Of a DNA stretch of 64,000 nucleotides, positions 1-9,054 are shown one piece after another. This stretch comes from Bog-756 sp963730685 (GTDB taxonomy: Bacteria; Actinomycetota; Acidimicrobiia; Acidimicrobiales; RAAP-2), in assembly GCA_963730685.1 (NCBI GenBank), contig CAVSSP010000004.1, forward strand, positions 1,749,682 to 1,813,681, in the 5' to 3' direction. A program made the translations under genes and the position numbers. How positions within the stretch are numbered: position 1 is the first letter of the stretch; every line of letters starts with the position of its first letter. Below the pieces are notes generated by a model that had not been told where the DNA came from, ran no database searches, and was given only the letters and a program-made list of their open reading frames with translations.

Positions 1-108
1 CGGACCAGGGCCCGCGCACCCGACCGGTGCCGGTGGCTCCCCGGACCGTGGACCGGTCGGGAGGGGACGAAGCACGGAGGGCGACGCGTATCGCCGTACG
101 CTGAGGCG

Positions 109-1465
109 ATGCGATTCGTGATCATCGGTGGGGGTCCAGCAGGCAACCAGGCGGCCACCCACGCCGCCATGCTCGGCGTGGACGTCACCCTCATCGAGCG
201 GGATGTGGTCGGCGGGGCTGCCAACCTGTGGGACTGCATCCCGTCCAAGGCGATGATCGCCACCGGTGGCGTGATGTCGACGCTACGGAGGATCGAGGGG
301 ATGGGCGTCGTGGGTGCCCGAGGTTCCATCGACCTCGAGATGCTCCGCCACCGGATCACGTCGATCGTGGCCAGCCTCGAGGAGACCAACGAGAAGATCC
401 TGCACAGCCAGGGTGTCGAGGTGGTCCGGGGCTCGGCCCGGCTGCTGGACGACCACACGGTGGTCGCCGACACGGCCGGCGGTGAGCGGACGTTCGAGGC
501 CGACGCCATTCTTCTCAGCACCGGGAGTCGGCCGAGGGTGCCCGAGTGGGCGGCACTCGATGCCGACCGGATCCTGTGCACCCGCGATGCCTATCCGCCC
601 GCGGTGCTCCCCGACCACGTGGTGGTCATCGGGTCGGGTGTGACCGGAGTGGAGTTCGTCCATCTCTTCTCGTCGCTCGGCTGCGAGGTCACCTTGATCG
701 TGAGCCGCCAGCAGGTGCTCCCCCAAAAGGACCCTGAGGTGGCGGCGGTGCTGGAGGCGGATTTCACCCGACGGGGAGTCCACCTCTTGAAGGGTGCCCG
801 GGCCATCGCCGCCGATCGCACCGACGGACGGGGTCCTGGTCTCGAGCGACGACGGCCGGAAGGTGGCGGGATCCCACGCCCTCTTGGCCATCGGATCGAT
901 CCCCAACTCGGAGGGGTTGGGACTCGAGGATGCCGGGGTGACGGTCGGCGCCGGGGGGTACGTACCGATCAACCGGCACTGCCAGACCTCGGTCCCCCAT
1001 ATCTTCGCCGCCGGCGACCTCTCGGGAAAGCTCCCGCTCTCCTCGGTGGCGTGGATGCAGGGTCGCCAGGTGGCCGACTACGTCGTGGTGGGCCACACCG
1101 CCTCCCACCGCCATCCGAACTACGAGAGTGCACCGTCGGCGATCTTCACCGAGCCCGAGATTGCCGACGTAGGACTGGCCGAGGCCGAGGCCTTCGCCCA
1201 AGGCCGGAAGATCCGTGTCACCAAGGTGCCGTTCGCCGCCAGCGCACGGGCCCTCATCGACAACGACTCCCGGGGCTTCGTCAAGGTCATCACCGACCCG
1301 TCCACCGGGATCGTGCTCGGCGGCTCGATCGTCGGTCGGAATGCATCCGAGCTCATCTCGGTGTTGGCGGTGGCGGTCACCGGCCGTCTCAAGGTGGCCG
1401 ACATCATCGAATCGATGTTGGTCCACCCGACCCTGGCCGAGGCGCTGGCCGAAGCGGCCGACTAG
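109..1465 (+). CDS. NAD(P)H quinone reductase / dihydrolipoamide dehydrogenase-like flavoprotein, frameshifted
   Basis: Two-dinucleotide-binding-domain flavoprotein, about 451 aa once repaired. The N-terminal FAD motif GGGPAG is at residues 7-12, a second NAD(P) motif GSGVTGVE lies near residue 175, and the C-terminal frame carries the FAD motif ending in FAAGDL and the dimerisation domain. The segment GGAANLWDCIPSKAM has only one Cys, so the redox disulfide of true lipoamide dehydrogenases is missing, as in mycobacterial LpdA-type quinone reductases. The reading frame shifts by one base near 826 (frame starting at 109, then the frame running to 1465); removing one g there restores RTDDGVLVSSDDG. 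A sequencing error is likelier than decay because both halves are well conserved. Confidence 0.85.
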
Positions 1466-1521
1466 CGAGGCGGCAGGCGGGCAGGGCGGAGCAGGCAGGG
1501 CGGAGCGGTCAGGACCCCGGC

Positions 1522-1571
1522 AAAAAAACCGGGCCCGGAGCAAGCCGGCGGAAACCTGCTCAACGGGCCCG
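1522..1571 (-). terminator. intrinsic terminator of purU
   Basis: Read on the minus strand, an inverted repeat with arms CGGGCCCG plus GAGCA/TGCTC is followed directly by seven T residues (A-run at 1522-1528 on the plus strand). It lies downstream of the purU stop at 1643 and between convergent genes, so it should end purU transcription. A second, weaker hairpin without a T-run lies at 1593-1617. Confidence 0.75.
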
Positions 1572-1642
1572 ATTGCCTGAGGGTCTACCCGTCCGGACCG
1601 GTCTCAAACCGTCCGGGCAGAACATCGCTCTGACCTCGGGTG

Positions 1643-2494
1643 TTAGGCAAAGACCACGGTCCGATTGCCGTTGAGCAGGACCCGGTCCTCGAGGTGCCAG
1701 CGGAGACCGCGAGCCAGCACGGCGCGCTCGATGTCCCGACCGATCCGCATCAGCTCTTCCACCGTGTCGGCGTGATCGATGCGGGTGGTGTCCTGCTCGA
1801 TGATGGGGCCGGCGTCCAACTCCGCAGTCACGTAGTGGCAGGTGGCCCCGATCAATTTCACGCCCCGCTCGAAGGCCTGATGGTACGGGCGGGCCCCGGC
1901 GAACGACGGGAGGAAGCTGTGGTGGATGTTGATGATGCGTCCCGGGAGCCGGGCGCAGAGGTCGGCCGGGAGGATCTGCATGAACCGGGCCAGCACCATC
2001 ACGTCACCACCGACGTCCCCGAACAGGGCCGCCACCTCGTCGAACGCCTCCTCCTTCCGGCCCTGGTCGAAGGGGATGTGGCGGAAGGCAACGCCATGCC
2101 ATTCCACGAGCGACCGAAGGTCGGGATGGTTCCCGATCACCATCGGGATGTCGCAGGGGAGGTCGCCGTTGCGCCATTGGTGGAGGAGATCAGCCACACA
2201 GTGGTCCTCCCGGCTGACCAGCACGACCACCCGCTTCCGTGACCCGGTATCACTCAGGTGCCAGTCGAGGTGGAAGGCGGCAGCGACCTCGGCGAAGCGC
2301 CCGGCGAACTCCTCGGGTCCGAACGGGAGGCTGTCGGCCAGTACCTCGATCCGTTGGAAGAACATTCCGGTGGCGAGGTCCCCGTGCTGGGCGGCTTCCA
2401 CGACCCACCCACCGTGCGCGGCGATGAACCCGGTGACCGCCGCCACGATGCCGGTGCCGTCGGGACAAGTGACCGTGAGTATGAGACGACGCAT
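1643..2494 (-). CDS. purU: formyltetrahydrofolate deformylase
   Basis: Hydrolyses 10-formyl-THF to formate and THF in the cytosol, feeding formate to purine synthesis and balancing the one-carbon pool. The 283-aa product has an N-terminal ACT domain (about residues 1-80, beginning MRRLILTVTCPDGTGIV) and a formyltransferase-fold catalytic domain with INIHHSFLPSF and LDAGPIIEQD, which carry the conserved His and Asp. Length and motifs are normal for PurU. The reading frame is open further upstream, but the ACT domain begins exactly at the ATG at 2494, so that start is chosen. Convergent with the flavoprotein gene. Confidence 0.95.
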   Translation of the reverse strand: MRRLILTVTCPDGTGIVAAVTGFIAAHGGWVVEAAQHGDLATGMFFQRIEVLADSLPFGPEEFAGRFAEVAAAFHLDWHLSDTGSRKRVVVLVSREDHCVADLLHQWRNGDLPCDIPMVIGNHPDLRSLVEWHGVAFRHIPFDQGRKEEAFDEVAALFGDVGGDVMVLARFMQILPADLCARLPGRIINIHHSFLPSFAGARPYHQAFERGVKLIGATCHYVTAELDAGPIIEQDTTRIDHADTVEELMRIGRDIERAVLARGLRWHLEDRVLLNGNRTVVFA

Positions 2495-2600
2495 CCGTTC
2501 ATCATGGTCTGCGCCGAACGTCCACGTTTGCCGGGGGGCCCGGCGGGTAGGTGGTGAACGACCGCAACACCAATGCGAACACCGGAAAGTGAGCACACCG

Positions 2601-2756
2601 ATGACTGGAACCGACGACCTCAAGGGACGGGCGAAGGAAGCGGCCGGCGACCTCACCGGCAACGAGAAGCTGCAGCGCGAGGGCAAGGTCGACCAGGCCA
2701 AGGGCAAGGTCAAAGAGACAGTGGACAAGGTGGCCGACAAGGTGACCCCGGACTGA
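2601..2756 (+). CDS. CsbD family stress protein
   Basis: A 51-aa, highly charged, probably disordered protein with the CsbD pattern: DLKGRAKEAAGDLTGNEKL followed by KVDQAKGKVKETVDK. CsbD-like proteins are induced in general stress in many bacteria, but their biochemical role is unknown. The ATG at 2601 gives the usual CsbD N-terminus. The position next to STAS/GAF/ANTAR regulators fits a stress-response neighbourhood; that link is inference. Confidence 0.9.
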   Translation: MTGTDDLKGRAKEAAGDLTGNEKLQREGKVDQAKGKVKETVDKVADKVTPD

Positions 2757-3039
2757 CCGGCCCTGGGGGTTCACCGGCGGGCAGGTGAACGCTCGACCTC
2801 TCCAGCCACCGGCGGTTTGCTGGCCCGACAACGAATAGTGCGCCTCCAGCGCTATGCGCCGACTCTGCGCGGGTGTACGATGATCTCACCTTCTATAGCG
2901 AGGGATCTGTAGGGAACGGTAACTGTCGTCCCCGACAACCTTGGAGGGAACGAGCTCGTGTCGAGTCGCTCGCTATCGCCCGAAGGTGCGCCCTCCAACT
3001 CCTCCCCATTCGACGCGGACCAGGGAGCAGGGCAGCACC

Positions 3040-4203
3040 ATGCAGATCGATGACCCCCACAACGTATTCGCCGTAGCCACCAGCGTTTCGGACGGGCAGG
3101 CGCTGCTCACGGTGCGGGGTGAGGTCGACCACATCCACGCCCCCGTGCTGGAGTATTCCCTGAACGCGCTCATCGACCAGGGTCATCGGGACCTCGTGGT
3201 CGATCTGTCAGGCGTCGACTTCCTGGACTCCTCCGGATTGAAGGTCCTCGAAGCCGCGGTGCACAGACTCGAACGGGCCGAAGGCTCTCTGGCTCTCCGG
3301 TCTCCGTCGCCCATCGTCAGGCGACTGCTGGGCATCGTCGGTCTGGATGATGTGATCCACGTCGAGCGGTCGGTGGAGGACGGACATGAATCCCCGTCAG
3401 GCGCAACTGATACCCAAGGGGCGGAGCTGGGGGACCTGGGCCTGGGCCTGGGCGTACGACAGCTGGTGGCGATGCCCTCCGACAACCAGGCCGTCGATGC
3501 AGCCCTCCGGATGATCGTGGCCCTGGCCGAAGCGTCGATCGGCGGCGCCGACGGCGTGAGCGTCTCCCTCCACCGGGACGGGCACCTCTCCAGCGTGGCC
3601 ACCACCGACCCGACCATTGCCGAGCTGGACGCCGAGCAGTACGCCACTGGGGAGGGTCCCTGTGTGGCAGCGTCGGTGGCCGGCCACCGGTTCCACGTCG
3701 AGGCACTCGCCGAGGAGGAGCGGTGGCCTTCGTTCATCAAGGGGGCACGGACCCACGGGATCAATGCGATCCTCTCCAGTCCGCTGCTGTCTCTGAACGA
3801 ACCCGTCGGCGCCCTCAACATCTACTCGAGGGCGCCCCGGGCGTTCTCGCCCGAGGACGAGCAGTTGGCGTCGGTCTTCACCGCTCAGGCGTCGATCGTC
3901 GTCTCGGAAGCACGGATCAGCGTCTCCACGGATGAGTTGTCACTACGCCTGACCAAAGCCCTCCACGCCCGCAAGGTGATCGCCCAGGCCCAGGGCATCA
4001 TCATGGAGCGCCTCAGTCTCAACCCCGACGCCGCCTACAACGAACTCCTCGACTTCTCGCGGCAGTCCAACATCCCGTTGAGACAGCGGGCCGAGGACGT
4101 GGTGGCGGCGGCGCAGGAGAAGATGGCGGCGGCGGCGCAGGAGAAGATGGCGGCGGCGGCGCAGGAGAAGATGGCGGCGGTCGAATCCCCCGGACTTTCG
4201 TGA
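3040..4203 (+). CDS. STAS-GAF-ANTAR signalling protein
   Basis: A 387-aa three-domain regulator. Residues about 1-110 form a STAS (anti-anti-sigma) domain with the canonical VDFLDSSGLK phosphoacceptor segment near residue 63. About 150-290 form a GAF sensor domain. About 305-360 form an ANTAR RNA-binding domain (KALHARKVIAQAQGIIMERL). ANTAR proteins bind paired RNA hairpins and prevent termination; STAS domains bind anti-sigma kinases. Both outputs in one chain would join partner-switching to RNA antitermination (inference). The C-terminus has three 8-aa AAAAQEKM repeats. ATG 3040 is chosen because the STAS fold starts just after it; upstream codons look non-coding. The stop overlaps the next start (GTGA). 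Confidence 0.88.
   Translation: MQIDDPHNVFAVATSVSDGQALLTVRGEVDHIHAPVLEYSLNALIDQGHRDLVVDLSGVDFLDSSGLKVLEAAVHRLERAEGSLALRSPSPIVRRLLGIVGLDDVIHVERSVEDGHESPSGATDTQGAELGDLGLGLGVRQLVAMPSDNQAVDAALRMIVALAEASIGGADGVSVSLHRDGHLSSVATTDPTIAELDAEQYATGEGPCVAASVAGHRFHVEALAEEERWPSFIKGARTHGINAILSSPLLSLNEPVGALNIYSRAPRAFSPEDEQLASVFTAQASIVVSEARISVSTDELSLRLTKALHARKVIAQAQGIIMERLSLNPDAAYNELLDFSRQSNIPLRQRAEDVVAAAQEKMAAAAQEKMAAAAQEKMAAVESPGLS
4102..4173 (+). repeat. three tandem 24-bp repeats at the 3' end of the STAS-GAF-ANTAR gene
   Basis: Three consecutive 24-bp units, each encoding four small residues and then QEKM (unit gcg-gcg-gcg-gcg-cag-gag-aag-atg; the first unit has gtg in place of its first gcg). They extend the helix after the ANTAR domain as Ala-rich coiled segments. 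Near identity suggests recent expansion, and the copy number may vary between strains. Confidence 0.9.
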
Positions 4204-4442
4204 CCGTTCGGCCCAGCCCACTGTTGGACAGGGCCCGGCAAAACGCCGGCCTCTCCCACGGAGATCTCTTCCTGCGGTACTTCGAGCTCGGCGGTATGAG
4301 CAGCGCGTTCCAGGTGGAGGCATACGTCTGTGACCTGGTGAAGCCGAGTCCTCACGACTACGACGTCCTTGCCCATGCCCTCAACGAGCGGTTCGTCGAG
4401 CTCGGGGGCGATCATCCGGTGCCGTATGCCGCCGAGGCATGA
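4200..4442 (+). CDS. small hypothetical protein coupled to STAS-GAF-ANTAR
   Basis: An 80-aa soluble protein with no family I recognise. It starts at GTG 4200, overlapping the previous stop by four bases, so translation is probably coupled. The sequence is predicted helical, with a conserved-looking core around SHGDLFLRYFELGGM and an acidic C-terminus. Placement between two ANTAR proteins suggests it belongs to the same regulatory unit, perhaps as a partner or modulator; that is inference from position only. Confidence 0.7.
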   Translation: MTVRPSPLLDRARQNAGLSHGDLFLRYFELGGMSSAFQVEAYVCDLVKPSPHDYDVLAHALNERFVELGGDHPVPYAAEA

Positions 4443-4503
4443 GTTGGTGCGCAGCACTTCCGACACAGGTCCGGTGGAGCATGTGACACACTGAGGGGGC
4501 GCT

Positions 4504-5244
4504 ATGGCGAACACCGAATCTCCCACGACGGAGCTCACGGCTCAGCTCTCCGCGGTGGCCCGTGCCCTCTTCGCTGCCGGGGATGTTCTCGCCACTCTCC
4601 GGAAGGTCGTAGAACTGGCGACGGCGACCATCGACGGGTGCGACTTCGCCAGCATCTTCGTGGCCACGGATCACCCGGTCAGCGAGCCCGTCTTCACCGA
4701 CGCAGCCTTGGCGGAGATCGATGTCCTCCAGCGGGCCTCCGGCCGAGGACCGAGTTTTGATGCCATCGAAAGCCGACTGCCGGTCTATGTGGACGACCTC
4801 TCCGACGACGACCGTTGGCCCGAGTTCGGGTCGGTGGCTGTCGGGGCGGGGATCAGATGCATGCTGGTGTACCCCCTCACCACGAACGGGAGTCTCGGTG
4901 TCCTCAATCTGTTCGCATCGTTTCCCGGTGCGTTCGGCGCCACCGATCGGGCCAAAGGGCTCATCTTCGCCACGCTGGCCGACCTGGCACTCGCCGGCGC
5001 CCAGACCCACGAGGAAGAGGATCGTCGGGCCGACAACCTCCACCAGGCGCTGGTGACGCGTGAGATGATCGGGCGCGCCGAAGGGATCCTCATGGAACGC
5101 GAGCGGATCACGTCCGACCAGGCGTTCGACATCCTGCGAAAGGCGTCCCAGCACCTGAACATCAAGCTCAAAGAGGTGGCCGAGGAGCTCGTCGAGACCG
5201 GCGAGCGACCACGGACGGGGCCCGAGCAGCCCACCGGCCCCTGA
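4504..5244 (+). CDS. GAF-ANTAR antitermination regulator
   Basis: A 246-aa protein with a GAF sensor domain (about residues 20-165) and a C-terminal ANTAR domain (about 175-230, ALVTREMIGRAEGILMER then DQAFDILRKASQ). This architecture is common in actinobacteria. The GAF domain is thought to sense a ligand or redox state and the ANTAR domain binds nascent RNA to prevent termination. It lies 61 bases after the small coupled gene, so the three may form one operon. The cognate RNA hairpins are not obvious nearby. Confidence 0.9.
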   Translation: MANTESPTTELTAQLSAVARALFAAGDVLATLRKVVELATATIDGCDFASIFVATDHPVSEPVFTDAALAEIDVLQRASGRGPSFDAIESRLPVYVDDLSDDDRWPEFGSVAVGAGIRCMLVYPLTTNGSLGVLNLFASFPGAFGATDRAKGLIFATLADLALAGAQTHEEEDRRADNLHQALVTREMIGRAEGILMERERITSDQAFDILRKASQHLNIKLKEVAEELVETGERPRTGPEQPTGP

Positions 5245-5526
5245 CGGCTCCCGGTGGGTGACCTCGCTGATCCGTCCCGCAGGGTGGTCCACGGGGTGGC
5301 CGGACTTGGGTTTCAGGTCCTGACGGCGGTGGGAGGGTCCACCCCGGTCGGACAATTCCAAATAACATCTGATCGGTATGCCGTGCCACTGCGATGCCAT
5401 CTCCGGAGGAATCATTGCGCCGGCCCCCGTGCAAGCCTGTCCGGGTCTCGCGGTCGGCCACGACCGGACCAAGTACCGGTGGCCCTCCATTCGTGGTGTA
5501 CCGTCGATCGAACGGGGGTGTGTCAC

Positions 5527-5793
5527 ATGGATATCGGTCCATTCTTGAGCACAGAGGGAAGCAGGCCGTTCCAAGGCACCAAGGAGTGCCACGACTTCGA
5601 TCTCTGGCGGAAGAGTGGCGACGAGAACGTCTACGTGCTGGTCCGACGGTTCCGGATGACGGCGTACCCGGCTCTCAAGTGGGTCCAGGATCCCCCCAGC
5701 CAGAAAGTCTCCGTCGGGTTCATGGTGCCGATCGACCACTGGGACGAACGCGTCGACACCGAAGGGCGCCCGATCCGGGTACCCGGGACGTGA
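5527..5793 (+). CDS. hypothetical protein, 88 aa
   Basis: Soluble 88-aa protein of unrecognised family. It begins MDIGPFLSTEG and has a Trp/Arg-rich middle (DLWRKSGDENVYVLVRRFR) and a conserved-looking end (VGFMVPIDHWDERVD). No signal peptide or membrane segment. ATG 5527 is chosen because upstream codons in frame lack protein-like character. It sits 57 bases upstream of the molybdopterin oxidoreductase gene, but I see no functional link. The 280 bases before it hold no gene. Confidence 0.5.
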   Translation: MDIGPFLSTEGSRPFQGTKECHDFDLWRKSGDENVYVLVRRFRMTAYPALKWVQDPPSQKVSVGFMVPIDHWDERVDTEGRPIRVPGT

Positions 5794-5850
5794 GCCGAAG
5801 GCGGCCCCGGCGGGCGACCCCCGTGGTCGTGGAGCTGCTCTTACGATGAC

Positions 5851-6564
5851 GTGATGGCTCCTTCCACCCACCTCCCGCCGGATCGACCGAAGAGGGTCGG
5901 CCGTCGGGTGGTCCTGGGGATGATCGCCGCCGGCGGGGTCGGGGTCGTGTTCGGAGCCCGGATCCAAAGTGTGGTGGGGAGTGCCCTCGGTTCGGGCCTC
6001 GGCGGCCTACTGCCGGGTGGTGACCGGTTCCGGATCTATACCGTCAGTGACTCGTTCCCCGCCATCACCGATGCGCACTATCGGCTCGAGGTGTCGGGTC
6101 TGGTCGATCGACCGCTCACACTCACCCTGGACGACCTGCGGTCGATGTCGGCCACCAAGTTGGTGAAGGATTTCCAGTGCGTGACCGGATGGCGCGTTCC
6201 GGACGTCCCGTGGGAGGGCGTTCGGCTGTCCGATGTCCTCGACGCTGCCGGGGTGCAGGATCATGCCGTCGCCCTGGCGTTCGACTCCTACGACGGAGTG
6301 GACACGGAGAGCCTCACCCTCGACCAGGCGCGCCGCCCCGACGTGATCGTGGCCTATCGGATGCTCGGCGCGCCCATCACGACCGAACACGGCGGGCCGG
6401 TACGTCTCTACGTCGCCCCGATGTACGGATACAAGTCGTTGAAATGGCTGTCGGCGATACGGGTGGTCGACCGGGTCGAGCCGGGTTACTGGGAGCAGAA
6501 CGGCTACGCGGTCGACGGGTGGATCGGCCGCTCCAACGGTGGCACGGAGCAGCCCGTTGACTGA
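5851..6564 (+). CDS. Tat-exported molybdopterin-dependent oxidoreductase (sulfite oxidase/MsrP fold)
   Basis: A 237-aa protein with a twin-arginine signal (GRRVVLGMIAAGG, residues about 18-30) and a single sulfite-oxidase-type Moco domain. Cys110 in DFQCVTGW is the expected molybdenum ligand, and the C-terminal region keeps YGYKSLKWL. The family reduces or oxidises small substrates such as methionine sulfoxide or sulfite outside the membrane. No C-terminal dimerisation domain is present, so it resembles MsrP-type rather than full sulfite oxidases. Start is GTG 5851 or ATG 5854. The next gene overlaps and encodes the likely membrane electron donor. Confidence 0.9.
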   Translation: MMAPSTHLPPDRPKRVGRRVVLGMIAAGGVGVVFGARIQSVVGSALGSGLGGLLPGGDRFRIYTVSDSFPAITDAHYRLEVSGLVDRPLTLTLDDLRSMSATKLVKDFQCVTGWRVPDVPWEGVRLSDVLDAAGVQDHAVALAFDSYDGVDTESLTLDQARRPDVIVAYRMLGAPITTEHGGPVRLYVAPMYGYKSLKWLSAIRVVDRVEPGYWEQNGYAVDGWIGRSNGGTEQPVD

Positions 6565-7285
6565 TCCTTCCGGCGGACCACCGATCGATACGCCCCCGGG
6601 TGGACGCGCCCCGGCGAACAGTCGGATCCTGCGGTTCGACGTCCTCGAGCGCACCGCCCACTGGGCAACCGCGCTGCTGTTCGGCATCCTCATGGCGACG
6701 GCACTCCCGCTCTACTTCGTCCAGGTGGAGAGCGTGGTCGGGCGAAGGGAGCTCGTCGCTCAGATCCACACGTGGTCGGGGGTCGCGTTGCCGGTTCCGC
6801 TCATCGTCTCGCTCGCCGGTCCCTGGGGCAAGCGCCTCCGCCAGGACGTCAGGCGATTCAGCCTGTGGACCGGTGAAGAGGTGCGATGGCTCCGCACGTT
6901 GGGCCGTGATCGGATCAGCCGTGCGGGCAAGTTCAACCCGGGACAGAAGCTCAACGCCCTGTTCACGGCCGGAGCGATGGTCGTCATGCTCGGGACCGGG
7001 TCCATGTTGAAGTGGTTCCGGTTCTTTCCGCTCGACTGGCGGACGGGAGCGACCTTCGTCCACGACGTGCTGGCGCTGGCGATCTTCATCGTGATCTTCG
7101 GCCACATCGCCTTCGCCCTGACCCATCGGGACGCCCTCCGATCCATATTCAAGGGTTGGATCCCCGAGTCATGGGCCAGGACCCACGCTCCGGGGTGGAT
7201 GGCCGACGCGGCCGACGAAGTGCCCGAGGAGCAGCTGGCCACCGTCGGGGTGCCGTCGACCGTGGAGATCGAGGACACCTACTAG
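6539..7285 (+). CDS. cytochrome b561/formate dehydrogenase gamma-type membrane subunit
   Basis: About 248 aa with four membrane segments and histidines placed as heme b ligands: ERTAHWATALLFG, AQIHTWSG, FVHDVLALAIF and IFGHIAFALTH. It should pass quinol electrons through the membrane to the preceding Moco enzyme, as in MsrQ- or FdnI-type pairs. The start shown is GTG 6539; TTG 6557 is the alternative. Both overlap the upstream gene, so the two subunits are translationally coupled. Confidence 0.88.
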   Translation: MARSSPLTDPSGGPPIDTPPGGRAPANSRILRFDVLERTAHWATALLFGILMATALPLYFVQVESVVGRRELVAQIHTWSGVALPVPLIVSLAGPWGKRLRQDVRRFSLWTGEEVRWLRTLGRDRISRAGKFNPGQKLNALFTAGAMVVMLGTGSMLKWFRFFPLDWRTGATFVHDVLALAIFIVIFGHIAFALTHRDALRSIFKGWIPESWARTHAPGWMADAADEVPEEQLATVGVPSTVEIEDTY

Positions 7286-7323
7286 GCCGGTCGGGAACAA
7301 CCCGGCACGGGCGTCGCCCAGAC

Positions 7324-7530
7324 CTAGCGGTCCTCCCCCGCTCCCCTGGCGCGGATGCGGGCGGCCCATGCCACAAGGCCCAAGCCGATCACCAGCACGA
7401 CGATGCCGAGCAGCGTGTACTGTCCATGGCCGCTCATCAACTTGGATCCGCGCAGGACGTTCGTACCCTGCCCGATCCAGACCAATCCGGTCAGGCACAG
7501 CACGATTCCGATGATGCCTCGAATCCACAT
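7324..7530 (-). CDS. small two-helix membrane protein
   Basis: A 68-aa protein with two hydrophobic segments (IRGIIGIVLCLTGLVWIG and YTLLGIVVLVIGLGLVAWAA) separated by a short polar loop, then a basic tail. Similar small proteins of unknown function are common in actinobacteria. ATG 7530 gives the shortest form that starts directly with the first helix. It lies alone between the cytochrome b gene and the GT87 gene. Confidence 0.65.
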   Translation of the reverse strand: MWIRGIIGIVLCLTGLVWIGQGTNVLRGSKLMSGHGQYTLLGIVVLVIGLGLVAWAARIRARGAGEDR

Positions 7531-7628
7531 GCCGGACTCCGATCTGATCGGGTGGCGACCCTCCGCGCGTGCTAGCGCACTGGAGGGAAACGTAGCCCCT
7601 TCGGTGTGGGCCGGGCTGTCGGCACTCG

Positions 7629-8966
7629 TCAGGCCGGCGCCGATCGGCCGGTCCGTGGAACGAACCGGGCACCGAGCACGGACGCCGAACAGGCGATGAG
7701 GTCGGCGGCGAAGACCACACAGTAGTGGAGTGCTCCGATCCCTGCCGGTGACCCGGTGTCCGGCCATGTCCGCGTCTGGATGATCCACCACAGGATCAGG
7801 ACGCCGGTCACGGCGATCCCCCCGGCGCCGACCCGTCCGCCGCCGAGCAGGCGCGAGCCCCACAGCCACAGGAGGGGAAGGAAGTAGAGGGAGTAGGCCA
7901 GGTGCGACACGGGCAGGAGGAGGACGATGCACGCGCTGACATTCCACGTGCACAGGACCGGGTCCCCGGGGGTGCGCAGCGCGATGGCGAGGAGTCCGAT
8001 CACCCACACGAGAAGGACAGCCGTGAGGAGTGCTTCAAGGGAGCCGGAGACGACGATCGGATGGGCCAATCCGCTCCTCGAGAAGAGCAGGGTCGGGACA
8101 CCCCATACCGAGTCGTTCACCAGATGTTGGTTCCGGGCGGCCACCACCGACTTCACGAAGGCGAGGAGGCCCGATCCACCGCCGAAACACAGTGCGAGCG
8201 CCGGGGCCACCAGGAGCGCCACGACCCATCCGACGAGGGCCCGTCGGCGTTGCCCGTTCCCACGCTGGAGCAGCGACACCCCGACGGCTGCCGGCCAGGT
8301 CTTCAACAGCCCGGCCACTCCGATGAAGGCACCTCGGACGCCCGGCCTCGCCCGACTGGCCGCCACGGCCGAGAGCATCAGTGCGGCCAACACGAAGGCG
8401 TCGGCCTGTCCGAGCGAGAGGCCGATGGTGAGCGGCCAGAAGTGAAGGGCGGTGACCGAGCCGATGATGAAGAGAACGGGTTGACGCCACGCCCTCAGCC
8501 TCGCCCGTTCGATGACGACCAGGCCTGCTACCGCGGAGACGATGGCCCCCAGTTCCAAGAGGGTCCACGCTCTCCAAACCTGTACCGGGTCGACGTGGGC
8601 AAACGGAGCGAGCACGAGCGCCACGGTCGGCGGGTAGACGAAGAGCGGATTGTCCTGATAGGGACTGTGACCGGCGGCGATCTGCCGGGCGGCGTGGAGG
8701 TAGACGGAGAAATCGGCGCCGATAGGCCCGGAAACGGCGGAGCGGTAGCGCTGGTGGACGAGTACGAGCGTGACCAAGGCGGCCAGACCCCACAGCGCCA
8801 GCGTCACCGCCCTGGCCGGGATCGATCCCCGAGCCGCCGAGGCTGTGGATCCCGCCATCACCGGATCGACCGGGACGCCCGGACCGTCTGGGTCGGTCCG
8901 GGGGGTGCCGTCCTGCTCCAGCTGTACCATCACGCCACTCCCGTGCACTGTTCCTCGTAGGGTCAT
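7629..8966 (-). CDS. GT87 polyprenol-phosphate-mannose-dependent mannosyltransferase-like membrane protein
   Basis: A 445-aa, roughly ten-helix membrane protein of the GT-C fold (DUF2029/GT87, PimE-like). The first loop carries the acidic motif GADFSVYLHAARQIAAG followed by SPYQDNPLFVYPP, typical for this family; GLLKTWP occurs later. Such enzymes add mannose from polyprenyl-phosphate-mannose to lipids or glycans on the outer membrane face. The first 45 residues are polar and could be excess, with a later start possible. The acceptor cannot be named from sequence. Confidence 0.85.
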   Translation of the reverse strand: MTLRGTVHGSGVMVQLEQDGTPRTDPDGPGVPVDPVMAGSTASAARGSIPARAVTLALWGLAALVTLVLVHQRYRSAVSGPIGADFSVYLHAARQIAAGHSPYQDNPLFVYPPTVALVLAPFAHVDPVQVWRAWTLLELGAIVSAVAGLVVIERARLRAWRQPVLFIIGSVTALHFWPLTIGLSLGQADAFVLAALMLSAVAASRARPGVRGAFIGVAGLLKTWPAAVGVSLLQRGNGQRRRALVGWVVALLVAPALALCFGGGSGLLAFVKSVVAARNQHLVNDSVWGVPTLLFSRSGLAHPIVVSGSLEALLTAVLLVWVIGLLAIALRTPGDPVLCTWNVSACIVLLLPVSHLAYSLYFLPLLWLWGSRLLGGGRVGAGGIAVTGVLILWWIIQTRTWPDTGSPAGIGALHYCVVFAADLIACSASVLGARFVPRTGRSAPA

Positions 8967-9054
8967 CGGCCATTTCTCCCCGTTTCCTGAATCACCGGTG
9001 GGAGCGTCGGTGAGCTACCTCCCCACCCACCGCCCGAGTGGGCATGATGGATCG

